Of a stretch of 64,000 nucleotides of DNA, positions 50,303 to 58,706 are shown piece by piece. A model generated the notes under the pieces. The model was not told where the DNA came from. It saw only the letters and a program-made list of their open reading frames with translations, and did not search any database. This DNA comes from Planctomycetota bacterium (lineage in GTDB: Bacteria > Planctomycetota > UBA1135 > UBA2386). The DNA lies in contig JAJFFD010000171.1 of assembly GCA_021776805.1 (NCBI GenBank), positions 1-64,000 on the forward strand, read 5' to 3'. Every line of letters begins with the position of its first letter. Positions within the stretch are counted from its first letter, which is position 1. The translations under genes and the position numbers were made by a program.

Positions 50303-51169
50303 ATGCGAAAGCTACGCGAAGAAGAGAAGCTCGATGCATTGCCGGATCCGGTTCATGCCTATCTTGCCGAGCGGATCGCAAGCAAGCAGCTCGAACTCCC
50401 GCTTCTGCCTGATACCACCCTGCAGATCGTGACTTTGTGTCGATCTGAGGATGCTGATGCAGCCCAACTCACCGAACTCCTCCACCGCGACCAGTCGTTG
50501 GCAGGCAATGTGCTACGCATCGCGAACTCGCCAATCAGTGGTAGCCATGAGGCGATCGTATCTCTGCAGCAAGCGGTCAGTCGGCTCGGCCTGACAAGGG
50601 TTCGCGAGATCTCCCTCGCTGCCTCGGTCGAGGGTTTGATCTTTGATTGCGGTGCGCGCAAACACCTGGTGCATAAACTCTGGAGCCACTGCCTCACGGC
50701 AGCATTGATAGCCAAGGAGATTGCCAGGCACCGCAGGGAGAACGTCGAAGAAGCCTTCCTATGTGGATTGCTGCACGACATGGGCAAGCCCGTGCTGGTC
50801 CAGGCTCTCTTCGAGTACGAGAAAGCGGAGGAGCAGAAGCTCGGAGATCAGTGCTTCTCCCTGGCCTTCGAAGAGTTCCATGCCGGTGTGGCTGGGATTC
50901 TGATCAAGGAATGGGGTCTGCCGCAGCAGATGTCGGAGGCCATCACTTGCCACCATGACTGGGCGAAGGCCGAGCAGGCGCGAGTGCAGGCCGCGATCAT
51001 GAACCTCGCGGACTACCAGGCTCACAAGTTGCAGGGCACCCTCAAGAAGCTGACCGGTGAGTTCGATGCCGCAGTCCTCGAAGAGCTGAACATATACCCG
51101 GAAGACCTCGAGGCGCTTGAAGCGAAGGGTGAGCGCATTCTCGAATACGTTGAGGCAATGATGCGATGA
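50303..51169 (+). CDS. HDOD-domain protein
   Basis: 288 residues. HDOD blocks: LPLLPDTTLQIVTLCRSEDA, LLHRDQSLAGNVLRIANSPI, IVSLQQAVSRLGLTRVREIS, LWSHCLTAALIAKEIARHRR, and CGLLHDMGKPVLVQALFEYE with a His-Asp pair, then AITCHHDWAKAEQ. HDOD proteins control cyclic-nucleotide-linked or phosphate signalling and are usually not hydrolases. The stop overlaps sthA by 4 bases (ATGA). Confidence 0.88.
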   Translation: MRKLREEEKLDALPDPVHAYLAERIASKQLELPLLPDTTLQIVTLCRSEDADAAQLTELLHRDQSLAGNVLRIANSPISGSHEAIVSLQQAVSRLGLTRVREISLAASVEGLIFDCGARKHLVHKLWSHCLTAALIAKEIARHRRENVEEAFLCGLLHDMGKPVLVQALFEYEKAEEQKLGDQCFSLAFEEFHAGVAGILIKEWGLPQQMSEAITCHHDWAKAEQARVQAAIMNLADYQAHKLQGTLKKLTGEFDAAVLEELNIYPEDLEALEAKGERILEYVEAMMR

Positions 51170-52608
51170 GTGCAGCTGAACGCTTCGAGATGATCGTCAT
51201 CGGCAGTGGGCCTGCGGGTCAGAAAGCCGCCATTCAGGCTGTCAAGGCAGGCAGATCCGTTCTGCTCGTTGAGCGGGATCGTGGCGTTGGCGGCGCCTGT
51301 GTTCACCGGGGCACCATTCCGAGCAAGACGCTGCGCGAGACGGCGAGCTTTCTTGGCGGCATGAAGGAGCGAGGCGAGGGTGTCTTCGAAGTTCACCTCC
51401 CAGAACAGGTCAAGGTCGCAAGTCTCACAACTCGCCTCCGTCGGGTGATCGATGCTCACCAGGGGTTCATTTCCCGCCAGCTCGATCGGAACCAGATCGT
51501 GACGGCGCATGGGCGAGCGAGGTTTCTTGGGCCAAAGGAAATCGCCGTGCGCACGATTCAGGGCGAAGAGAAGACCTACCAGGCCGACCACATCGTGGTC
51601 GCCACAGGATCAACGCCGCGCGTCCCACCAAATGTGCCGATCGACCATGAGCACATCCTGGATAGCGACTCGATCCTCTCGGTCAACTATCTGCCGCAGT
51701 CACTCGTGGTTCTCGGTGGCGGTGTCATCGCCAGTGAGTACGCCTCCATCTTCGCTTCTTTGGGAGTGCAGGTCGTCATGGTGGACAAGGCGCCCCGGCC
51801 CTTGGCCTTCCTTGATGCAGACCTGAGTGAGCGCTTTGTGAAGCACTTTGAGGGCCTGTCAGGCAGCAGCTATCTGGGTAGCCAGGAAGTCAAGGAAGTG
51901 CGTTGGGATGGCGTATCCGCCGTCGAAACCGAGCTGGCGGATGGGACTACCCTGCGCAGTGATAAGTTGCTCTGCGCTCTCGGCCGCATCGCGAATGTTG
52001 CCGACCTGGATGTGGCTGCCGCCGGGCTCGAAGTCACCTCCCGCGGCTTGCTCGAGGTTGACGACTTCTGTCGGACCGCAGTGCAGAGCATCTATGCGGT
52101 TGGCGACGTGATCGGTCCCCCGGCTCTCGCTTCCTCATCCATGGAGCAGGGCCGGAGAGCGGCGCGACATGCACTGAATTTGCCGCTGGGTAAGGGCAGC
52201 GAAGTGATCCCCGCGGGCATCTATACCATTCCGGAAATCTCGACGATCGGGCTGACCGAAGATCAGGTGATCGAAGCCCAGGGGTCCGCTATCTGTGGAG
52301 AATCCAACTTCAGCGAGTTGGCGCGCGCGCAGATCGCCTTCTGCACCGATGGCCATCTCAAGCTGGTGGCTGACGCTCAAGGTCGGCGACTCATGGGGGC
52401 TCAGATCTTCGGCGATGGCGCGACTGAGTTGATCCACATCGCACAGATGGCGCTGCTCACCGATTCGGACATCGATCTCTTCATCGAGAACATCTTCAAT
52501 TTCCCGACGCTCGCCGAAGCCTACCGGGTGGCAGCCCTCGAGATTGTCCGCAAACGACCAGCGCCAGTTTCGAATCTCAACCCGAATCCGATGGAGCGCG
52601 TGCTCTAG
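51166..52608 (+). CDS. sthA: Soluble pyridine nucleotide transhydrogenase
   Basis: 480 residues. The FAD site is IVIGSGPAGQKAAIQAVKAG. The family redox motif has a single Cys in place of the disulfide: C45 and T50 in GGACVHRGTIPSKT. The NAD site is LVVLGGGVIASEYASIFASL, and IYAVGDVIGPPALASSSMEQ is the FAD-end block. The C-terminal dimer domain follows. It transfers hydride between NADPH and NAD. The tight spacing with the HDOD and arfB genes suggests one transcript. Confidence 0.94.
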   Translation: MSAAERFEMIVIGSGPAGQKAAIQAVKAGRSVLLVERDRGVGGACVHRGTIPSKTLRETASFLGGMKERGEGVFEVHLPEQVKVASLTTRLRRVIDAHQGFISRQLDRNQIVTAHGRARFLGPKEIAVRTIQGEEKTYQADHIVVATGSTPRVPPNVPIDHEHILDSDSILSVNYLPQSLVVLGGGVIASEYASIFASLGVQVVMVDKAPRPLAFLDADLSERFVKHFEGLSGSSYLGSQEVKEVRWDGVSAVETELADGTTLRSDKLLCALGRIANVADLDVAAAGLEVTSRGLLEVDDFCRTAVQSIYAVGDVIGPPALASSSMEQGRRAARHALNLPLGKGSEVIPAGIYTIPEISTIGLTEDQVIEAQGSAICGESNFSELARAQIAFCTDGHLKLVADAQGRRLMGAQIFGDGATELIHIAQMALLTDSDIDLFIENIFNFPTLAEAYRVAALEIVRKRPAPVSNLNPNPMERVL

Positions 52609-52609
52609 G

Positions 52610-53437
52610 TCACCTGTCGGGGTTGTAGAAGAGGACTCCAGACTCACTGCGCAGGAAGAGATCGGATTGTGAACCCATCTCCTGGCGCGCCTTCTCCAGG
52701 CTCACCGACATGTCTGCACCGATCATGGTGCTAGGGAGTGGGACACGCTCTCGTAAGTGTCCTGGTCCCAGGAGATGCACGTGGCCGACTACAACCACGA
52801 TGAGAGACTCCGGGTAGGCCTCGTTCGCACGCAGGATGTTCTCCGCAATGATCACATCGCGAGCATCGAGTTCTCCCCTCGGCGCCGGCTCGATGGGGAA
52901 GACCGGAAGCTCCTCTTCTTTGGCGAGCAGTAGCAGGCCTTGGAAGAATTCGGTGTCGAGGCTCTTGTTGTCCAGCCAGGATCCGGGCCAACGTCGACGA
53001 ATGCCTTGGCGCAGACGCCGCATGTCGATCGCGCCACTCAGATAGTCCTGGAGGAGTTCGTTATCTTGGGTCGCGATCGCCTCCAGGCCCAAGACCGGTT
53101 TGATCCCGGCCTCGAGAAGTCCCCGAAGCAAGTCCATGTAAGCGGCGTGCAGTTCGCGATTTCGATGGTGGTCCCCCAGATAGAGCACGCGCGAGGACCT
53201 TGCCTCTTCAAGGAAGCCCGACCAGTCCACTGTTCCCGTGATCGTCTTGCCGAGTGACAGATAGTGCTCTTCCTTGTAGTCCTGGAGCTTTCCTGCTTGA
53301 CCCGGATTCTGATCCTCATAGGGCCCGCCCGCTGGTGGGCCGATCCTTGGCAGAACGCAAGAGCTGCTCAGGATTCCTAGGAGGACCAGGGCGTGCAGTC
53401 TGACTGCGGAAGAGCTACAAGTTCTTGGCCAGATCAA
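52610..53437 (-). CDS. ChaN-like (haem-binding, DUF399) lipoprotein
   Basis: 275 residues from TTG 53437. The lipobox is ILSSSC (about residue 27), so it is probably a lipoprotein. The ChaN pattern is seen in VLYLGDHHRNRELHAAYMDL, LRGLLEAGIKPVLGLEAIAT, MRRLRQGIRRRWPGSWLD and VVVVGHVHLLGPGHLRERV. In ChaN the fold binds haem in a dimer and is linked to iron transport. The start codon is the least certain part; the divergent elbB starts 17 bases away. Confidence 0.82.
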   Translation of the reverse strand: MIWPRTCSSSAVRLHALVLLGILSSSCVLPRIGPPAGGPYEDQNPGQAGKLQDYKEEHYLSLGKTITGTVDWSGFLEEARSSRVLYLGDHHRNRELHAAYMDLLRGLLEAGIKPVLGLEAIATQDNELLQDYLSGAIDMRRLRQGIRRRWPGSWLDNKSLDTEFFQGLLLLAKEEELPVFPIEPAPRGELDARDVIIAENILRANEAYPESLIVVVVGHVHLLGPGHLRERVPLPSTMIGADMSVSLEKARQEMGSQSDLFLRSESGVLFYNPDR

Positions 53438-53454
53438 TTCCGAATCCCTCCATC

Positions 53455-54120
53455 ATGAGCAAGAAAGTAGCGGTTGTTCTCTCTGGTTGCGGCTTCTTAG
53501 ATGGCGCCGAAATTCATGAGTCTGTGCTTAGCCTTCTCTTCCTGGACAGGGGAGGGGCAGAAGCCACCTGTTTCGCGCCTGATCAGGAGCAGTTGCACGT
53601 GGTCGATCATCGCAGGGGAGAACCCATGGACGGGGAGACAAGGAACGTACTCGTCGAATCCGCCAGGATAGCACGGGGGAAGATCCAGGATCTCGCCAAA
53701 GCAAATGCCGCCGAATTCGATGCGGTGATCATGCCCGGCGGCTTTGGCGCCGCAAAGAACCTGAGCAATTTTGCGACCGCTGGTGCCGATGCTGAAGTCA
53801 ACGCAGACCTACTGCGCTTCTTGCGCGACATGCTGAATGCCAAGAAGCCCATCGGTGTCGTGTGTATCGCGCCAGCTGTTCTGGCGGCGGCCCTGAAGGG
53901 AACCGAGGTGGCTGCAAAGCTGACTATCGGTGACGATGCAGGTACTGCGAGCGCGATCGAAGCCATGGGAGCCAAGCACCAGAACTGCCCGGTCAGCGAA
54001 TTCATGGTCGACGATGTGAACAAGATCGTCTCTACACCGGCATACATGTATGACGCCCGGATCAGCGAAGTCGCTGCTGGGGTCGAGAAGCTGGTGGCAT
54101 CCGTTCTATCCCTGGCCTGA
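53455..54120 (+). CDS. elbB: ElbB-type DJ-1/PfpI glyoxalase
   Basis: 221 residues from ATG 53455. The ElbB fold is clear: VAVVLSGCGFLDGAEIHESV, VVDHRRGEPMDGETRNVLVE, ARGKIQDLAKANAAEFDAVI, MPGGFGAAKNLSNFATAGAD, and the nucleophilic-elbow Cys in GVVCIAPAVLAAAL. NCPVSEFMVDDVNKIVSTPA is the conserved end region. ElbB proteins belong to the DJ-1/PfpI superfamily and have weak glyoxalase activity. Confidence 0.95.
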   Translation: MSKKVAVVLSGCGFLDGAEIHESVLSLLFLDRGGAEATCFAPDQEQLHVVDHRRGEPMDGETRNVLVESARIARGKIQDLAKANAAEFDAVIMPGGFGAAKNLSNFATAGADAEVNADLLRFLRDMLNAKKPIGVVCIAPAVLAAALKGTEVAAKLTIGDDAGTASAIEAMGAKHQNCPVSEFMVDDVNKIVSTPAYMYDARISEVAAGVEKLVASVLSLA

Positions 54121-54131
54121 GGCAGATTCAC

Positions 54132-54914
54132 ATGACTGGTTTTTCGTTGCGCGACAAGGTCGCAGTAGTGACAGGTGGTGGTTCCGGGATCGGTCGGGCG
54201 ATCGCCTTGGAGTTGTCCAGGGCAGGTGCCAGCGTCACCGTGTTGGGTCGACGGGAAGGCCCTCTCAAGGAAACGGTCGATCAGATCGCAGCCCAGGACG
54301 GCGTCGGACATTGTCAGACGCTGGACGTATGTGACGCGAGTGCGGTGACCGCCAGCATGAAGAGCATCGCAGAGGAACGCGGGCGCATAGATATCCTGGT
54401 GAACAACGCCGGGATCGGGGGGCCCAATGCCTGTGGAGTCGAAGGGCCGGATCGCTGGGATGCAATCTTGCGCACCAACCTGGACGGCATCTACTTCTGC
54501 AGCCGGGCGGCACTCGGCGCCATGCCGGAGGGGGGGCGAGTCATCAACATCTCTTCCGTCCTGGGCCAGTTCGGGGTCCCGGGGTACACCGCCTACTGCA
54601 CCTCAAAGCACGGCGTGATCGGATTCACCAAGGCGCTCGCCTTGGAGGTGGCTGCTCGCAAGATCACCGTCAACGCAATCTGCCCTGGCTGGGTCGAAAC
54701 CCAGATGGCCCGCGATGGCATGGCATCGATGGCTGAGGGTATGGGCACCAGCTACGAGGAGGCCCGCAAGTTCGCTCTCGAGCAAGTGCCCATCGGCAGA
54801 ATCCTCGAGCCCGAGGAGATCGGGAAGTCCTGCGTCTATCTGGCCAGCGATGCCGCTGCAGGGATCACAGCACAGGCGATCAACATCTGCGGCGGGCAGG
54901 TAATGAGCGGCTAG
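54132..54914 (+). CDS. Short-chain dehydrogenase/reductase (FabG-like)
   Basis: 260 residues. VAVVTGGGSGIGRAIALELS is the cofactor site, IDILVNNAGIGG the structural NNAG, VINISSVLGQFGVPGYTAYC with TSKHG gives the Ser-Tyr-Lys set, and VNAICPGWVETQMARDGM follows. The C-terminus VYLASDAAAGITAQAINICG is the normal SDR dimer part. The loop before it (MGTSYEEARKFALEQVPIG) resembles 3-hydroxybutyrate or cyclohexanol-type SDRs. GAGG precedes the ATG. The end overlaps the convergent TolB-like gene by 4 bases. Confidence 0.92.
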   Translation: MTGFSLRDKVAVVTGGGSGIGRAIALELSRAGASVTVLGRREGPLKETVDQIAAQDGVGHCQTLDVCDASAVTASMKSIAEERGRIDILVNNAGIGGPNACGVEGPDRWDAILRTNLDGIYFCSRAALGAMPEGGRVINISSVLGQFGVPGYTAYCTSKHGVIGFTKALALEVAARKITVNAICPGWVETQMARDGMASMAEGMGTSYEEARKFALEQVPIGRILEPEEIGKSCVYLASDAAAGITAQAINICGGQVMSG

Positions 54915-56014
54915 CCTTCGGGTTCTTCGACCCACTCGGCGACAAAGACGTTCGTGTCGCCTTCGCCGGTGCTGTAGCGATTGCTGGCGAAGACAAGATA
55001 CCGCCCGTCCGGCGAGAACATGGGGAAGCTATCGAAGGATGGGTTGTTGGTGATCTTCTTCATGCCACTGCCGTCTGCGTTGATCATGTAGAGATCAAAG
55101 TTGCGACCGCGAGCATCATCCTTGTTGCTGGAGAAGATGATGCGCTCGTTGTCCGGGTGCCAGAAGGGAGCGAAGTTCGCTTTGCCGTTGTGTGTGACGC
55201 GCTTGAAGTCACTGCCATCCGCATTGCAGGTGGTGAGTTCCATGTGTGTGGGCATCACCAAGCCCTTTGCGAGCAGGTCTAGGTAGCTCTTCTCGGCTGC
55301 GGCGTCCTCTGGGAAGCCAGAGCGCAAAACCAGCTTGCTGCCGTCATGCGAGTAGAAGGCGCCGCCGTCGTAACCGATTCGATTCGTGATTCTGGTGACG
55401 TCGCTCCCGTCAGCTTCCATGGAATAGAGTTCGAGGTCACCATCACGAGTCGAGGTGAAGATGATGCGGCCGTTTACTGGATTGACCGTTGCCTCCGCGT
55501 CATACCCGGGTGTATCTGTCAGCTTCTGAATACCTGAGCCGTCCGGATTGGCGCGTACGATGTCGTAGCCACTGAAGATGGGCCATACGTAATTGCCGCC
55601 TACAACCGGTGGAGACTGGGGACAGTCTGGTGAGTCCAGGTGCGTGGTCGCATAGAGGATGCTCTTGTCGTCCCTGGAGAAGTAGCTGCAGGTTGTCCGG
55701 CCAATTCCGGCGCTGACCATCCGCTCTTCTCCGGTCTCCAGGTCGAGGGTGTAGATCTGATCACAGGGACTGGATCCTCGCCGGGCCTGCATGACCAGCT
55801 GCTTCCCATCGAAGGAGAAGTAGGCTTCCGCGTTCTCGCCGCCGAAGGTCAGCTGACGGACGTTGCGCAGATGGACCTCGCCCTCCAGACCAGCCACTGG
55901 CTTGCCGGCTTTGATCTCGAAGCCGTCTTGGGGAATGGTGGCATGCTCCGCCTGGGGTGTACTGCAGGCGACCAGGCATAGCAGGAGCGGATTACGTAGG
56001 AGGGTCTGGATCAT
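54911..56014 (-). CDS. TolB-like beta-propeller lipoprotein (PD40 repeats)
   Basis: 367 residues from ATG 56014 (the 56050 reading adds 12 residues). The signal ends in the lipobox CLVAC. WD40-like PD40 blocks recur: QLTFGGENAEAYFSFDGKQL, CSYFSRDDKSILYATTHLDS, DAEATVNPVNGRIIFTSTRD, APFWHPDNERIIFSSNKDDA, FPMFSPDGRYLVFASNRYST. The repeats suggest a six-bladed propeller. TolB-like lipoproteins act in the periplasm, often with no enzyme activity. Partner unknown. Confidence 0.86.
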   Translation of the reverse strand: MIQTLLRNPLLLCLVACSTPQAEHATIPQDGFEIKAGKPVAGLEGEVHLRNVRQLTFGGENAEAYFSFDGKQLVMQARRGSSPCDQIYTLDLETGEERMVSAGIGRTTCSYFSRDDKSILYATTHLDSPDCPQSPPVVGGNYVWPIFSGYDIVRANPDGSGIQKLTDTPGYDAEATVNPVNGRIIFTSTRDGDLELYSMEADGSDVTRITNRIGYDGGAFYSHDGSKLVLRSGFPEDAAAEKSYLDLLAKGLVMPTHMELTTCNADGSDFKRVTHNGKANFAPFWHPDNERIIFSSNKDDARGRNFDLYMINADGSGMKKITNNPSFDSFPMFSPDGRYLVFASNRYSTGEGDTNVFVAEWVEEPEG

Positions 56015-56132
56015 CGCGGATATGCAAGCCAGGAGGCTTGGTGACGGCAATTGCTTTGTGAGGAATGCAAAACGACGAACCTGGACAAGAGGGCCCGAAT
56101 TTCAACTGCAGGCCTGACTTAACCCCTGGATC

Positions 56133-56576
56133 TCAGGTCGCCGAAATCCGCCCAACGGTGCCGTAAGACGAGCTCGGCAGGCCGAGGAGGCGGCGCTCCT
56201 CGGGAGGGGCCTCGCCAAACAGGGTCAGATATTCCTCCCTGTGACGTCTGGCCAGTTCGAGAAGGCGCTCGAAAAGTCCGGCCGGATCCTCCGCATAGAG
56301 CAGGCCCGCTTCTGCCAGTTTGTGAACCTTGGCATCCAGACTCGTCGAGCACTCGTCCGCCGCGCTGGGATTAAGGCGATCATTGTCGAGCCAGAACTCG
56401 GCTCGAAGACCAAAGAACTGGATGAGCCGGCGCAGATGGGGGACCGTGATCGAGGACCGGCCCTTGCAGATATCGGTGGCTGTCTGTGGGGATACACCCA
56501 GGGCCCGCGCCAGGTCGCGCTTGAGCAAGCCTCGATGCCGCAGCAATCGGCTGATCTTCTCCGCCATGGAATCCAT
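56133..56576 (-). CDS. XRE-type helix-turn-helix regulator
   Basis: 147 residues from ATG 56576 (ATG 56567 also fits; upstream readings to 56717 run against the divergent gene). The HTH is at about 4-60: MAEKISRLLRHRGLLKRDLA, RALGVSPQTATDICKGRSSI, TVPHLRRLIQFFGLRAEFWL. A C-terminal helical part follows (LFERLLELARRHREEYLTLF). The HTH style resembles HigA antitoxins, but no toxin lies next to it. Divergent from the lipoprotein gene at 56632. Confidence 0.75.
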   Translation of the reverse strand: MDSMAEKISRLLRHRGLLKRDLARALGVSPQTATDICKGRSSITVPHLRRLIQFFGLRAEFWLDNDRLNPSAADECSTSLDAKVHKLAEAGLLYAEDPAGLFERLLELARRHREEYLTLFGEAPPEERRLLGLPSSSYGTVGRISAT

Positions 56577-56631
56577 CGCGAAGGGAGGATAGCCAGGAGC
56601 GATTGCGTAAGCTAATCCGATCTCCGCAACG

Positions 56632-57438
56632 ATGATGTTGAGCAACTCCTCGCTGCTACGGTCGGGCGTCAGACTTCTCCCCACTGCATTCTTGTTGACA
56701 GCATGCCTGAGCAACAAGAGCTTGCCGAGTATCTGGCCACCGGATGATTTCTACCTCGATGTGTCGGGTGTGGAAACGAATGAGACTGGAACTCATCGCC
56801 GGCAACGATTTCAGGTTTGGGCAGATGGGTTGGCGGTCTACCGCGAAGCCAAAAGCGAACTACCGAATTGCCCGATCCCGATTCCTCTCTATTCGCGAGT
56901 CTGTGCGTACCGACTGGACCCGGCCTCCATCAGGAGCCTGGCTCAAAAGCTACAGAGGCGGCGGCTCTACGAGCGGGATGATATCCGCGCGGACAACCCC
57001 AGGTTCTCCGGTAGGCACGTAATCGTGTCTTGGCGAGCACAGGAACAAGAAGGTCAGACTAGTAGCCTGATTCCGACCAGCAATCTCGATCCAGTCGTCA
57101 ATCTCATCAACGCGTTCCTTCCCGAAGGACGGAGATTCGACTATCCGGATCTCGGGGGAAGTGAAGAGGAGCCGGAGCTCCTCAGAGTTCCCCAGCCGCA
57201 TGAATCCTTGCAGGGTGCGCTGGACTACCATCTCCAGCTCCTCGCTGCCCATCCGGAGATCGAGGACCTGGAGCTGCATACCTTCGCTCTCGCGATTGCA
57301 GCTGGTGACTACGATGAGGCCCGCCGGCGCTTGGCGGTGATCGAGACCTACAGCCCGAGCGAGGTCATCGGCGAAGTTTGGCCTGAGGCAGGCTGGGAGC
57401 CTGACTTCCTGGAGCTACTCCGCGGCATGCTCAGATAA
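56632..57438 (+). CDS. Lipoprotein of unknown function
   Basis: 268 residues. LLPTAFLLTACLSNKSLPSI gives a signal peptide and lipobox (LLTAC). The mature part has a strand-rich domain (FQVWADGLAVYREAKSELPN, VIVSWRAQEQEGQTSSLI) and an acidic C-terminal helical part (HTFALAIAAGDYDEARRRLA). No known family. It is a single gene, divergent from the XRE regulator and convergent with the GT4 gene (3-base gap). Confidence 0.7.
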   Translation: MMLSNSSLLRSGVRLLPTAFLLTACLSNKSLPSIWPPDDFYLDVSGVETNETGTHRRQRFQVWADGLAVYREAKSELPNCPIPIPLYSRVCAYRLDPASIRSLAQKLQRRRLYERDDIRADNPRFSGRHVIVSWRAQEQEGQTSSLIPTSNLDPVVNLINAFLPEGRRFDYPDLGGSEEEPELLRVPQPHESLQGALDYHLQLLAAHPEIEDLELHTFALAIAAGDYDEARRRLAVIETYSPSEVIGEVWPEAGWEPDFLELLRGMLR

Positions 57439-57441
57439 GTG

Positions 57442-58668
57442 CTAGGAGAGCTGCGTAGCGAGCTCTCCGGCGATTCTGCGTCGGTCGCAGAGATCGAGCA
57501 CGTAGTTCCGGGCACGCCTGGCCTTGCACGCAGCGGTCACTGGGTTAGCGGTGAGTTCACGCATGCGGGAGCCGAGTTCCTCGGGATCGACCTCGAACCA
57601 ATGCTGATTCGCAAAGCATGGGGTTTCCGCTGCGGCTGCCGATGAGACGGGCACTCGCTGAGCCCTCAGCCTGTAGCCGAGGCCTTCATCCGGGACCAAA
57701 GTATCGAGCGCCGTTGCTCCTGTGACCAGGACAGGCAGTTCCATCAACATGGCTTCTTGCACCGGTCGACCCCAACCTTCGCCTCGACTCGGAAGGACGA
57801 AGGCGTTGGCATCCACGTAGAGTTGGCGAAGTTCAGATTGAGTCAGCAGCGAATCGATAACGCGTACCGCTGGCGGATCGCTCTTGCCGGCGGCACGAAT
57901 CCTCTGCTCGCAATGAGCTTGCAGGGATGGCGTCGTCTCTTCCTGTGGATTGGTCTTGATCCAAAGCTCGGCTTCGCCCGCTTCGAAAGTCCGGGCAAAG
58001 GCATCGAGGAGTAGGTCATGACCCTTGCGCAGGGTCCAGTCGAAGATACTCAGCCAACGGAAGGGTCTTGAGGCATGCTCGTCTCTCTGGACCCTGCCCG
58101 GAAAGGGACTGCTGTCGAAGGGTGGAGGGATGACGACAATCTTCTCTGGCTGAACTCCAGCGCTGATGAAAGCACGGCGATTCCATTCCGTGCGCAGGAA
58201 GATCGAGTCTGCCTTGTTGAGCTGTTCGGCACATCCGGCTGGCAGGGACTCTGTCTCGAAGATCGTGATCAGGACATTGCGTTCGGCTTCTGGGTCCGGG
58301 ACGAAGTGGGAGACGAGCATCTGGTGAACTGTGGTGCCACCGGCTTGCTTGCTCCTTGCCGCGCAGTTGGCGATCAACTTCCGTTGCTTGGGGTTCAGCT
58401 CGCAGTCCCGGTCACCGAGTCGGGCGCCTTCGAGAGAGGGTGCCAAGCCCGCATCTTCGAGAGCCTGTAGCCACTCCCTGCCTTCGGCTGCGAATCCAGA
58501 AGGGCCGAGAACGATGCCACGAAAGTGCAGGGGCCCGCAGTGCTTCGCCGTGGCTTGCCGGTCCAGCTTGCCTCGAGCCTCGCGGCGAGTACGCAAATCA
58601 GCGAGAAGTCGAGGGAGATCCCTCGCCTCTGCCCTATCTGCTGAACCGTCCGCCGCTGCCACATTCAT
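57442..58668 (-). CDS. Family 4 (GT-B) glycosyltransferase
   Basis: 408 residues. The C-terminal Rossmann domain shows FRWLSIFDWTLRKGHDLLLD, VRVIDSLLTQSELRQLYVDA and the nucleotide-binding ExxxxxxxE region in LPSRGEGWGRPVQEAMLMEL, all typical of GT4. The N-terminal domain includes FRGIVLGPSGFAAEGREWLQ. There is no membrane segment. It could transfer sugars in surface glycan assembly; donor and acceptor are not readable. It starts 38 bases downstream of the end of the secreted lyase-like gene on the same strand. Confidence 0.87.
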   Translation of the reverse strand: MNVAAADGSADRAEARDLPRLLADLRTRREARGKLDRQATAKHCGPLHFRGIVLGPSGFAAEGREWLQALEDAGLAPSLEGARLGDRDCELNPKQRKLIANCAARSKQAGGTTVHQMLVSHFVPDPEAERNVLITIFETESLPAGCAEQLNKADSIFLRTEWNRRAFISAGVQPEKIVVIPPPFDSSPFPGRVQRDEHASRPFRWLSIFDWTLRKGHDLLLDAFARTFEAGEAELWIKTNPQEETTPSLQAHCEQRIRAAGKSDPPAVRVIDSLLTQSELRQLYVDANAFVLPSRGEGWGRPVQEAMLMELPVLVTGATALDTLVPDEGLGYRLRAQRVPVSSAAAAETPCFANQHWFEVDPEELGSRMRELTANPVTAACKARRARNYVLDLCDRRRIAGELATQLS

Positions 58669-58706
58669 CTATCGGCCAGCCAGGGACCGACAGATGAGTT
58701 GCATGG